A stretch of DNA of 64,000 nucleotides. It comes from DASWIG01 sp965371445 (GTDB taxonomy: Bacteria; Acidobacteriota; Thermoanaerobaculia; Multivoradales; J023). The translations under genes were made by a program, and so were the position numbers. Where the stretch lies: assembly GCA_965371445.1 (NCBI GenBank), contig CBDUYN010000009.1, positions 1-64,000 of the forward strand, written 5' to 3'. The notes beneath the pieces are model-generated. The model did no database searches. It saw only the letters and a list, made by a program, of their open reading frames with translations, and was not told where the DNA came from. This document shows positions 37,200 to 45,438 of the stretch, one piece after another (the first letter of the stretch is position 1; the number at the start of each line of letters is the position of its first letter).

Positions 37200-38957
37200 G
37201 TGGCGTCTTTTCTCCAGCGTCTTGGACGGACGGGACGCCGTCCCGGAGCGCGTCCCAACTGCACGTTCTTCTGTCTGAGCGCCGAGTCGTTGTTGCAGTC
37301 GGTTGCCTTGCTGCGCCTGGCGGAGCGGGGCTGGGTCGAGGACGTGCGTCCGGCGTCGCAGGCGATCCACATCCTGGCTCACCAGGTGATGGCGTTGATC
37401 CTTCAAGAGGGCGGGATGTCTCGTCATCGACTCTTGCCCTGGGTCGACGCGGCGTGGCCTTTCACGAGCCTCGGCAAGGCGCGGCTCCAGGAGCTCGTCG
37501 ACACGATGGTTTCCCACGACATCCTCTACGAGGCCGACGGTCTCCTCTCCCTGGGCGCCCGGGGGGAGCAGCTCTACGGCCGCAAGAACTTCTTCGAGCT
37601 CTACGCGGTCTTCACCGCGCCGCCAGTGATGCGTGTGCGTCACGGCCGCGACGAAGTCGGCTTCGTGCAAGCTGTTTTCGTGGCCATGCACGATCGTTCG
37701 GAGGGTCCCCTTTGTTTTCGCCTCGCGGGACGTGCCTGGGAGGTGGTGGCCGCGGAATGGTCGCGGGGAGTGCTGCGGGTCCGTCCGGCGAAGGGTGGAC
37801 GTGTGCCCACCTGGCTGGGCACGCCGGGCATGCTCTCGCGGGAGCTGTGTCAGGCGATGATGGAGGTCCTCCTTTCGGAAGACGGGGAGAGCCGTTGGCT
37901 GACGCGGTCGGCGTCGCGGGAGCTTGCCGCGCTCCGGGAAGGCTACGCGGGCTTGCTCGCCGATGGCACCGCTCCTCTCGAAGAGAGTCCGGAAGGAATT
38001 CAGTGGCACACCTTCGCGGGCGGCGCGGTGAACCGGTTGCTCGGCGCCGGCCTGGAGTCGAAGACCGGGGAACGCTGGGTGGCGGGCAACCTCTCGGTCC
38101 GTTCGAAAGACGTCGGCCTGGCGGCGGCCCGTGACGCGGTACGCGCGCTGCGTCAGCTCGACTGGGAGCGCGTGGCGGCGGGAGCCGTTCACGGGATGAC
38201 GCGCGGCGCCTTGAGCAAGTTCCAGCCCTGCCTCCCGGAAGCGGCCGAAGACCGCTTCCTCGTCGAGCGTTTGCTCGACGTGCCAGGGACCCTGCGCTTT
38301 CTCGGCCGTGTCGAGGTCGAGGCCTACCGCCCGCGAGGGGAAGCCGGAGCGGGCGTCAGGCTCCGTGACGAGGTGCCCTCCGGACCCATCAGCTTGGAGC
38401 TACCGGCTGTCACGACGTCCGGGGAGATGCTTCAGGTCCGCAACGACCTCGAATGGGTCGACACTCCGTCGGCCCTGCGCTCGGCGATCTCCACGTTGAC
38501 TTCGGCCGAGGTCGTGGGGCTCGACGTCGAAACTTTGCTCGACTTGAAAACGCTTTGCCTTGTCCAACTTGCTACGACGGAGCGGACCCTTCTGATCGAC
38601 CCGTTCGCCGTGGACTTGGAGCTGCTCGGAAAGATCCTATCGGCGCCACGCCCGGTCAAGGTGATCCACAATGCATCTTTCGAGCGTCGGGTGCTGGCCG
38701 CGGTCGGCATCGCGCTCGAAGGCGTCTTCGACACCCTACAGGCCTCTCGAAAACGGCACGGGACCGACGCGTTGGGCGGGCACGGCCTGGCGGCCGTGTG
38801 TGAACGCGAGCTTGGCGTCGGCCTCGACAAGTCGGTCCAGAAGTCGAACTGGAGCCGGCGTCCGCTGACGGTGGAGCAGCTTCGGTACGCGGCTCTCGAC
38901 GCTGAGGTCTTGCTCACGCTTTACGAGCGGCTTGCTCAGAAGACAAGGCCAAGGTGA
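37200..38957 (+). CDS. Beheaded BrxHI-like (Lhr) helicase C-terminal half fused to a DEDDy 3'-5' exonuclease
   Basis: 585 residues, beginning inside helicase motif VI (STVASFLQRLGRTGRRPG; the frame is open upstream to about 37191). The winged-helix and C-terminal region of Lhr-type helicases follows (IHILAHQVMALILQEGGMSR). All ATP-binding motifs I-V are missing, so helicase activity is impossible. Residues ~400-580 form an RNase D-like exonuclease: VGLDVETLL (Exo I, D-x-E), VIHNASFERRVL (Exo II, where the usual Asp is not obvious) and LRYAALDAEVLLTLYERL (Exo III, Y-D). Position after brxD fits brxHI of BREX type 2. It may be a pseudogene, or only the exonuclease part may be expressed; no ribosome site is convincing. 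Confidence 0.78.
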   Translation: MASFLQRLGRTGRRPGARPNCTFFCLSAESLLQSVALLRLAERGWVEDVRPASQAIHILAHQVMALILQEGGMSRHRLLPWVDAAWPFTSLGKARLQELVDTMVSHDILYEADGLLSLGARGEQLYGRKNFFELYAVFTAPPVMRVRHGRDEVGFVQAVFVAMHDRSEGPLCFRLAGRAWEVVAAEWSRGVLRVRPAKGGRVPTWLGTPGMLSRELCQAMMEVLLSEDGESRWLTRSASRELAALREGYAGLLADGTAPLEESPEGIQWHTFAGGAVNRLLGAGLESKTGERWVAGNLSVRSKDVGLAAARDAVRALRQLDWERVAAGAVHGMTRGALSKFQPCLPEAAEDRFLVERLLDVPGTLRFLGRVEVEAYRPRGEAGAGVRLRDEVPSGPISLELPAVTTSGEMLQVRNDLEWVDTPSALRSAISTLTSAEVVGLDVETLLDLKTLCLVQLATTERTLLIDPFAVDLELLGKILSAPRPVKVIHNASFERRVLAAVGIALEGVFDTLQASRKRHGTDALGGHGLAAVCERELGVGLDKSVQKSNWSRRPLTVEQLRYAALDAEVLLTLYERLAQKTRPR

Positions 38958-39082
38958 GGCTCGCCCAGGCGTCCCCGGCGGGCTCCTTAGGCTTCCGCTA
39001 CGAGCCACCGCCGGCGTCCCTTGACCTTGCCACCCCGAGAGCTTCGGACATCGGGATGGAAGCTCTCCGACCATGAGCGGAG

Positions 39083-39111
39083 AAAAAGCCCCCGGCGACC
39101 CCCGGAGGGTC
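39083..39111 (-). terminator. Possible weak terminator of the TonB receptor gene
   Basis: Read leftward, a GACCC/GGGTC stem (39097-39111) overlaps the receptor stop codon, and a run of five T follows about ten bases later. The stem is short and the spacing is long, so confidence is low. Confidence 0.35.
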
Positions 39112-41488
39112 AAAACGCCCAGCTGACCCCCAGCGTCGGCACGAGGCCGGGCCAGTACTCGACTCCGGGCCGAAATTCGACGCTCCCGTCGGCCTGGATC
39201 CGGAAGCTGTCGTCGCGGATCTCGAAGCCCCGGACGTTTTCCTCGACGGTCAGGTTCTGGATGTCGATGAAGAACGTGAACGTGCCGTCCTTGAACGGCC
39301 GGCTGCGGTTGGCTCGCAGGTCGAGGCGCTGGAAGCTCGGATGGTTCTCGGCGTAGTGGGGTCCGACCGTCACCAGCAGCTCGCCTTCGGCGTCGAGCTC
39401 ACCCGCCACCGCGGTCGTCGGCCAGCCGGTGTGGCGGAGGTAGACCAGGCTCAGGTGCCACTTCTTGCTCAGCCGGCAGTTGACGGTCAGGGTCATCGCC
39501 TGGCCTTCCTCGAGGTAGCGCGGCTGATCGCGCCCGTCGACGCGGTCGCGGACCTTCGCCGCGGTGTAGCTCAGCCAGCCGTTCCATCGTCCGCTACCCC
39601 GTCGGGCGAGGAAGAATTCGACGCCTTCGGCCCGGGCGCTCTGCGGCGCGATGCGGATCCGGTCCGACTGAGCCTCGGGAAGCGCGGTGAACGGATCGAA
39701 GAGGTTCTCGAACCGCGGGCGCGGGTCGTCGACCTGGCGGCGGTAAGCGTCGAGGCGCAAGCGGAAACCCTTGCCCAGCTCGCGCTCCCAGCCCAGTGCC
39801 AGGTGCCGGGCCCGTTCGGCGTCAGAAAAGGTGGTCTCACCGTCCTGGACGTCGAGCTCGTGCGGACGCTGGGACTGGTGGAAAAGGCCCCAGCCGAACC
39901 GCACCGCGCCGGCCCGCTCCAGGTCGAGCACCAGGTTGACCCGCGGGCTGAGCTGGCCCTCGCCGGTCAGCGACTGATGGTCGTAGCGTCCGCCGAGCTC
40001 CGCCGTGAGCCGTCCGATGCGGATCCGGTCCGCCAGGTAAAGCGCCGCGTGCTCGCCCGAGAAACTGCCCTCGAAGCTCGTCGTGCCGACCGGCGGCAGA
40101 TGGCGGACGACGGCGATCCTGCCTTCGATGGCAAGGTCGTTTTTGTAGTCGTAGCCGGCGCGGTAGCGGCGCAGCTCGAAGCCCGAGCTGAGGAAATGGC
40201 GCTCGCTCAGCTCGACGCTCCAGTCCTGCTTGAGGCTCACGACGTCCATACGACGCCGATCGAGCACCAGCGCCGCCTCGTTCAAGGAAGCGGCAGAGAT
40301 GTCGCGGTCACGGTCGACCTTGCCGACCGCGGCCAGGGTCTCGACCCAGGCCCTTCGGCCCACGCCCCGGGCATGGGAGAGCCAGAGGTAGCCGTTGTCC
40401 CAGCGCGTTTCGGCGTCGGTGACGTCGCCGGGGTCCGCGAACCGGGCCTTGAGCTCGTCGAGGGCCACGAGGAGCCGCAAAGAAAGGGTGCTCGCCGGGT
40501 TCGGCGCGTAGCTCATGCGGCCGAACAGATCCCAGTACCCGACGTCGCGGATCTCGTCTTCGTCCGGCTCCGGCTCGACCGGCTCTTCGAAGAGGAAGTC
40601 GATGAAGCCACGCCGCAAGGAGCCCATCCAGTGGCCCTTGCCCCCATCGGTCCGGCCCGAGCTCCCGGCCCAGAGGTTGATGACGCTCAACCCGAAACGC
40701 CAGTGGCGCCGATCGTCGGGAACGGCGGTCCGGATGTCGACGACGCCGCTCATCCGGTCGCCGTATTGAACGGGAAAGGCGGCGGAGATCAGGTCGACGC
40801 CGCCGACGAGATCCGGGTCGAGGATCGAGAAGAGCCCCTGGACGTCCTTGACGTGGAAGGGCTCGTAGAGCTCCAGGCCGTCGAGCTCGACCAAGACCTG
40901 GGAATGAAAGCCGCCGCGCACCGCGAAGCGTGCCGAGAGCTTGGCGCCTGTCACTCCTGGCAGCAGCACGACGGTCCGGTAGAGATCGTCGCCGAAGTGG
41001 GGCAGGCGCGAGATCTCCTCCCGGCTCAGGGCGACGGGGGCGATGGGCTCGCGCCGATAGAGCTGGTAGCTCGCGGTGACGACGATCTCGTCGTAGGCCT
41101 CCTTGAAGGGCCCGCCGTCCGAATCCGCGGCAGCGTCGACCGGTTCCTCCTCCATGCCGGCGTCCGGCTCGGACGACGCGGCGGCGGGTGTGATGACCAA
41201 GCGTCCGCCGGCGGCGGCGCGGGCCTCAAGGCCGTGCGGGGCGAGGATCTCGTCGAGAACCTCTTGCGGCGAGGACGAACGAGGCTCCTCCTCGACCCTC
41301 ATCTCCGGACGTACCACGTAGGTGCTGTAGACGAGCCGCAGGCCCTGCCGCTCGAGGTCACGGAGGGCCTCGGCGAGGGTCTTGCCGGCATAGCGGCCCG
41401 GCTCGGCAAGGGCCGGCGAGCCGGCGGCGAGCAGCAGGACGAGCGCCAGGGCGGCGATCGGCCAGAGGTAGGTTCGTCTCATCGGCAT
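39110..41488 (-). CDS. TonB-dependent outer-membrane receptor with STN domain
   Basis: About 792 residues. The start at 41488 gives a signal peptide (RRTYLWPIAALALVLLLAAG). Residues ~35-105 form an STN (secretin/TonB N-terminal) domain (GKTLAEALRDLERQGLRLVY, SPQEVLDEILAPHGLEARA), followed by an acidic linker. The plug domain contains VLLPGVTGAKLSARFAVRGG and GDRMSGVVDIRTAVP. The remaining ~500 residues form the beta-barrel and end in an aromatic residue (GVSWAF), as outer-membrane barrels do. An STN domain suggests signal relay to an anti-sigma FecR protein. The only ECF/FecR pair in the window is 18 kb away, so a link is speculative. Substrate unknown. Confidence 0.9.
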   Translation of the reverse strand: MPMRRTYLWPIAALALVLLLAAGSPALAEPGRYAGKTLAEALRDLERQGLRLVYSTYVVRPEMRVEEEPRSSSPQEVLDEILAPHGLEARAAAGGRLVITPAAASSEPDAGMEEEPVDAAADSDGGPFKEAYDEIVVTASYQLYRREPIAPVALSREEISRLPHFGDDLYRTVVLLPGVTGAKLSARFAVRGGFHSQVLVELDGLELYEPFHVKDVQGLFSILDPDLVGGVDLISAAFPVQYGDRMSGVVDIRTAVPDDRRHWRFGLSVINLWAGSSGRTDGGKGHWMGSLRRGFIDFLFEEPVEPEPDEDEIRDVGYWDLFGRMSYAPNPASTLSLRLLVALDELKARFADPGDVTDAETRWDNGYLWLSHARGVGRRAWVETLAAVGKVDRDRDISAASLNEAALVLDRRRMDVVSLKQDWSVELSERHFLSSGFELRRYRAGYDYKNDLAIEGRIAVVRHLPPVGTTSFEGSFSGEHAALYLADRIRIGRLTAELGGRYDHQSLTGEGQLSPRVNLVLDLERAGAVRFGWGLFHQSQRPHELDVQDGETTFSDAERARHLALGWERELGKGFRLRLDAYRRQVDDPRPRFENLFDPFTALPEAQSDRIRIAPQSARAEGVEFFLARRGSGRWNGWLSYTAAKVRDRVDGRDQPRYLEEGQAMTLTVNCRLSKKWHLSLVYLRHTGWPTTAVAGELDAEGELLVTVGPHYAENHPSFQRLDLRANRSRPFKDGTFTFFIDIQNLTVEENVRGFEIRDDSFRIQADGSVEFRPGVEYWPGLVPTLGVSWAF

Positions 41489-41709
41489 CGGGCTCGTCGC
41501 GATCCACGTCTTCACAGTCGTTTTACGTGACTACCCGGCCACAGTTCCATGCTGACCAAAGACGACGTCCGTCCTCGACGAGGAGCGCCGGCAGGAGGCC
41601 AAGGCCGTCGCCGAGGTCTGCGATCGTCGATTTCTTTCCAACACCCTCTTTGTAGGGCAGACTCCGCCTGCGGATCCGCGCGCTGGGACAACCCCACCCG
41701 GCTCACGAC

Positions 41710-42432
41710 CTACTTCCAGGTGACCTCCATCGCGAAGAAGTGGTCGAAGACCTTCCGGGTCGGGTTGTTGCGTTCGTCGACCTCCGGGCTTCGGATGTAG
41801 AAGTCGAGCTGCTGCAGGGCGGGATTTACGGCTCCCGCCCGGGACTTCTTGCCGAGGAGCGGGTAGTCGACTTTCAGGGTCTTGCGGTCGCGCATGCCCT
41901 GGGTCACCATGAAGTGCATCTGGTAGCCGTCGTAGAGCGTCTCGCCGTTCAACAGGGCTCTTCCGTATCCCCAACCCGCCAGGTAGATCAACGTCTTCGG
42001 CCAGTTGGTGTCGCCACAGCCCGAATCCCCGTGCTCGTAGATGAAAGCCGCGATTCCTCCGTCCTGACACGGGTTGAATTCGTGAAAGCGTTCTACCTCG
42101 AGGAGCAGATCACCCTCCGGAAGCTTGAGGTGAGCCCTGAAGACCCCGCTGTTTTTCCTCTCGTCCACGTCGATTTCCACCCTTCCTTCCACCGGGCGGA
42201 CGTCTGCGGCATCGTTGCCCATGTGGTTCCAGCCGGGAGGATCGGCGAGCGTACCCACCTGGTAGATCCGCTCGGCGGAGAGGATGAAGTGACCGTCGTA
42301 GAGATCGTGCTGCTCCGGGGTGTAGAGAGTCATGTCCGCTCCCGGTTGCCGGCGTAGGGTCCCTTCTTCAGCCACCGCCGAGACGGCGAGCAGTAGAAGC
42401 GCGGGTAAGAGTCCGAATGCAACTTTCTTCAT
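41710..42432 (-). CDS. Secreted protein of unknown function, partner of cupredoxin-like protein
   Basis: 240 residues with a signal peptide (KKVAFGLLPALLLLAVSAVA). The mature part is rich in aromatic and charged residues, with a possible disulphide pair (NPCQDGG and SGCGD). I do not recognise the family. It starts with an ATGA overlap on the end of the cupredoxin-like gene at 42429, so the two are translated together and probably work together in the periplasm or envelope. Confidence 0.78.
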   Translation of the reverse strand: MKKVAFGLLPALLLLAVSAVAEEGTLRRQPGADMTLYTPEQHDLYDGHFILSAERIYQVGTLADPPGWNHMGNDAADVRPVEGRVEIDVDERKNSGVFRAHLKLPEGDLLLEVERFHEFNPCQDGGIAAFIYEHGDSGCGDTNWPKTLIYLAGWGYGRALLNGETLYDGYQMHFMVTQGMRDRKTLKVDYPLLGKKSRAGAVNPALQQLDFYIRSPEVDERNNPTRKVFDHFFAMEVTWK

Positions 42433-43166
42433 CTTCGTGATCCCTTCTTTCGTCTTGGTTCCTCAAGAGGATAGTCGATGTCAAGGGTGAGCGTCTTTCC
42501 AGGCTCGACGCGTACGGGTATTTGTCGCTGCCCCAACCTCTCGTGCCAGCTTTCCAGGACGTAGGAGCCCGGCGGAACGTCCGGGATCCGGAAACGGCCC
42601 TCGGCGTCACTGACCGCGTGGAAGGGATGGGGGTCCACCCGGATGAAAGCCTGCATCCAGGCATGGACGTCGCATTTGACGACGATCATCCCAGGGCGTC
42701 TCACGACCCGGGTGCCCCGGCTCCCGTAACGAGGGAGGGCGACGTTCATCTCGGCCGGACCGTAGAGGTGGACCGTGTGGAGGAAGGAATCGCTGTTGAC
42801 CGCTTCGATGGTGCTGCCTACGCTCAGGACCGCCGCATGGGGAACGAAACGGCAGCCGACATTGTCGAGCACCAGCCGCGTCGGCTCGGCCTTCTCGCCC
42901 GCGTCGACGCCGCTCAAGGAGAGGATGACGTTGCGGACGCCTCGGGTGGTGGCCGACACCAGGAGATCCTCCAGGGTGTGGGCGTGGCCGCAGTTGTCGG
43001 GGTCGGTCGTGTTCTCCACCGGGGTCGGGCCCGGTAGGGTGTCGCCGGTCAGGCGCACCTGCCCGGCCAGGACGCCGAGCTCCGGAGGCGTTGGCTCGTC
43101 GGCGGCGCCGGCTTTGCCGGCGCCGGAGACGAGAGCCAGGAGGACGAGCAAGAGGGCGAATGGAAT
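42429..43166 (-). CDS. Cupredoxin-like / carboxypeptidase-regulatory-like secreted protein
   Basis: About 240-245 residues. The mature part has a plastocyanin-like fold (VGSTIEAVNSDSFLHTVHLY ... VKCDVHAWMQAFI) with the type-1-copper ligand pattern His, Cys, His, Met, followed by a short carboxypeptidase-regulatory-like beta-sandwich (AVSDAEGRFRIPDVPPGSYVL). Such proteins may carry electrons or copper. The best ribosome site (AAGGAG) lies seven bases upstream of an in-frame ATT at 43166 that would give a full signal peptide; the first standard start is TTG 43151, which lacks a site and shortens the signal. No ATG is available. ATGA overlap with the next gene. Confidence 0.8.
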   Translation of the reverse strand: MPFALLLVLLALVSGAGKAGAADEPTPPELGVLAGQVRLTGDTLPGPTPVENTTDPDNCGHAHTLEDLLVSATTRGVRNVILSLSGVDAGEKAEPTRLVLDNVGCRFVPHAAVLSVGSTIEAVNSDSFLHTVHLYGPAEMNVALPRYGSRGTRVVRRPGMIVVKCDVHAWMQAFIRVDPHPFHAVSDAEGRFRIPDVPPGSYVLESWHERLGQRQIPVRVEPGKTLTLDIDYPLEEPRRKKGSRR

Positions 43167-43167
43167 G

Positions 43168-43325
43168 GTCCGACTCCTTGGGGATGAATTCCTCAGCCCC
43201 AGGCTACCATGCTGACGGACCCTGCCCTACGCCGAGCTGTCCGGCGGACGGGTGCTCCGCACGCCGAGTCCCACCCCGCACGCCGAGTCCCACCCACTTC
43301 GGCAACCGCCGGACCAGGTTGTAGA
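43168..43325. other. Divergent promoter region with 19-bp tandem repeat
   Basis: Between the leftward cupredoxin-like gene and the rightward serine hydrolase. A 19-bp sequence beginning GCACGCCGAGTCCCACCC occurs twice in tandem at 43259-43277 and 43278-43296. No promoter boxes were recognised. Confidence 0.45.
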
Positions 43326-44906
43326 ATGCTCCGCATGCACTTTGCAGGTCGCCTCTGGGCTCCGATCCTTGCGGCTCTCCTGGTGTGGGCATCGCCGGGA
43401 TGGGGAGCCACGGATCGCTTCCGCATCGTCCGGGCCCTGATCCAGGAGGAGATCGACGGGGGCCAGGTGCCGTCCCTTGCGGTCGCGGTGGCGCGACGGG
43501 GCGAGATCGTGTGGGAGGAAGCCTTCGGCTGGGCGGACCGGGAGCGGGGGATCCCGGCCACGCCCCACACGATGTTCTCGCTGGCGTCGGTGTCGAAGCC
43601 GCTGACGGCGACTGGCTTGATGGTACTCGTTGAACGCGGAACGGTGGATCTCGACAGGCCGGTCAACGAGTACCTCGGCGAGGTCCGACTGAGAGCGCGG
43701 GTCGGCGATCCGGCCGGCGCGACGGTGCGGCAGGTAGCGAGCCACACCTCCGGCCTCCCGCTCCACCACCACTTCTTCGCCGATCCGACCCGGCGTCCGC
43801 CGCTCGCCGAGACGATCCGGCGGTACGGGAATCTCGTCATGGAGCCCGGGGAGAGATTCCAATACTCGAACCTAGGCTACGCCGTCCTGGAGCACCTGAT
43901 CGAGCAGGCGTCGGGGAAAGACTTCGCCCGATTCATGCGGGAGGAGGTGTTCGTGCCGCTCGACCTCGAGCACACCGCGATCCTTCAAGAGCCCCGGGCT
44001 TCGCCCGGCCTCGCGGTGCGCTACGCCCCGGACGGGCAACCGCTGCCCTTCTACGGCTCCGACCACGGCGGCGGCTCCGCGGCGTTCTCCTGCGCCCATG
44101 ACCTCGCACGCTTCGCCCTGTTCCACCTGCGGGCGCGCTCCGCCGATCGGATTCTCTCCGACGTGGCGATCCGGGCCATGCAGGAGCCCTCCAGCCAACG
44201 AACGGACGAGAGCAGCCTCTACGGAATCGGCTGGACGATCATCCCCAACCCCGGGGGATACGACGTCGTCCGGCACGACGGCGGGATGCCGGGGGCGACC
44301 GCGACCTTGCTGCTGCTACCCGCCGAGGGGATTGCCGTCGCGGTCCTGTGCGGCACGAGGAGCGACCTGCCACAACAGGTAGCGGGCAAGATCCTCGACA
44401 CTCTCCGTCCTCTCGGTCGGCGCCTGGACCTGGCGGGCCGGCGCGTCTCCGGCAAGGGCCGGAAGCGATCGCCGCGCCGATTCGTGGGCCGGTGGGCCGG
44501 CCATGTAGATCTCGGGGAGGAACGGGTGCCGATCACTTTGACCGTGGAGCGGCCGAAGGCGTTATGGGCCGAGATCCGGGGCTCCTCGGCGAGTCAGAAG
44601 CTCTGGGGCGTCACGTTCCGTGACGGCTACCTCACCGGCTGGACGAGAGGTCACCTTGAAGCCGAGGGAAAGGAGTCCCCGGCGCCGATCCTGCGTCTCT
44701 CGTTGAAGTTGCGCGAAGACCGCCTCAACGGCGCCATGACGGTCTTGACTCGTTCCGCCGAGGGCCTACCCGGGGCGCTCAGCCACTGGGTGGACTTGAA
44801 GCGATCGGCGGACGTCCCGCGTCCTCCCGAAACGACTGACCCCGGCCAGAAGAGCCGATGGCGCGACGTCGCGCCCGCCGCTCGAACCGCGAGCACCCTG
44901 TGGTAA
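43326..44906 (+). CDS. Serine hydrolase, class C beta-lactamase / DD-peptidase family
   Basis: About 526 residues. From ATG 43326 (or 43335) there is a signal peptide (FAGRLWAPILAALLVWASPG). The catalytic S-x-x-K is in FSLASVSKPLTATG, the Tyr motif in QYSNLGYAVLEHL, and an HDGGMPG segment near residue 318 stands where the third (HxG/KTG) motif is expected. A C-terminal beta-domain of about 130 residues follows. Family members act as esterases, D-amino-acid peptidases or beta-lactamases in the periplasm; the actual substrate is unknown. The in-frame extension to 43209 has no signal peptide and crosses the tandem repeat, so I reject it. Confidence 0.9.
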   Translation: MLRMHFAGRLWAPILAALLVWASPGWGATDRFRIVRALIQEEIDGGQVPSLAVAVARRGEIVWEEAFGWADRERGIPATPHTMFSLASVSKPLTATGLMVLVERGTVDLDRPVNEYLGEVRLRARVGDPAGATVRQVASHTSGLPLHHHFFADPTRRPPLAETIRRYGNLVMEPGERFQYSNLGYAVLEHLIEQASGKDFARFMREEVFVPLDLEHTAILQEPRASPGLAVRYAPDGQPLPFYGSDHGGGSAAFSCAHDLARFALFHLRARSADRILSDVAIRAMQEPSSQRTDESSLYGIGWTIIPNPGGYDVVRHDGGMPGATATLLLLPAEGIAVAVLCGTRSDLPQQVAGKILDTLRPLGRRLDLAGRRVSGKGRKRSPRRFVGRWAGHVDLGEERVPITLTVERPKALWAEIRGSSASQKLWGVTFRDGYLTGWTRGHLEAEGKESPAPILRLSLKLREDRLNGAMTVLTRSAEGLPGALSHWVDLKRSADVPRPPETTDPGQKSRWRDVAPAARTASTLW

Positions 44907-44936
44907 GGTGAGCCGGGGGTGAGGAAGGACCTGAGA

Positions 44937-45419
44937 ATGACGCTCGAGAAACAGATGGCCAGCCTGGAGCTTGCCGTCGAGGAGTTTGCACGAGTGGTAG
45001 CTTCTCTCCATGAAGAGTTGTTCCTCGAGAAGCTCAACGGCTGGTCAGCGAGAGACATCGTGGCTCATCTGGTCGGCTGGAACCGTTACGTCATCGAAGG
45101 AAGCTGGCAAATAACCAGAGGAGAGATTCCCTTTTATGATATGGATCCCGGAGAGAATTACAGCAGGGTAAACGCCGTGCTGATACGCGACTACTCTTCC
45201 AGAGACAGACAAGAGCTGCTCGGTGAGCTCCGGGCCGCGGCTCGAGAATTGAGACAGTTCCTACGGTCACTGGGTCCCGGCAAATGGGATCGTGACTACG
45301 GCGTGAGGCACCAGGGATCTACCGTGACCATCAAAAATACCGTCGATGAGCTCATTGAAGATTACGTCCACCATCGAGAGCAAATCAAAGAATGGGCCAA
45401 AAGGCTAGCGGCAGGGTAG
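44937..45419 (+). CDS. DinB / ClbS-DfsB-like four-helix bundle protein
   Basis: 160 residues from ATG 44937, preceded by AGGAAGGA; a GTG at 44919 is less likely. The pattern NGWSARDIVAHLVGWNRYV near the N-terminus and ELIEDYVHHREQI near the C-terminus supplies the three histidines of the DinB superfamily metal site. Related proteins include ClbS (colibactin self-protection) and thiol-dependent S-transferases. Codon use is less GC-rich than its neighbours. Exact role unknown. Confidence 0.8.
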   Translation: MTLEKQMASLELAVEEFARVVASLHEELFLEKLNGWSARDIVAHLVGWNRYVIEGSWQITRGEIPFYDMDPGENYSRVNAVLIRDYSSRDRQELLGELRAAARELRQFLRSLGPGKWDRDYGVRHQGSTVTIKNTVDELIEDYVHHREQIKEWAKRLAAG

Positions 45420-45438
45420 GTGGCCGCGCGCCGGATGG

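Noticed and set aside
37132..37278. Intact HicA toxin
   Set aside because: Only the first ~21 codons match; the catalytic histidine region is absent.
22160..38957. A complete, working BREX type 2 system
   Set aside because: pglX is missing, pglY lacks Walker A and the brxHI helicase core is absent.
20237..41488. A cognate ECF-FecR-TonB receptor trio
   Set aside because: The receptor with an STN domain is about 18 kb away, separated by the defence island; a functional link cannot be supported from sequence.
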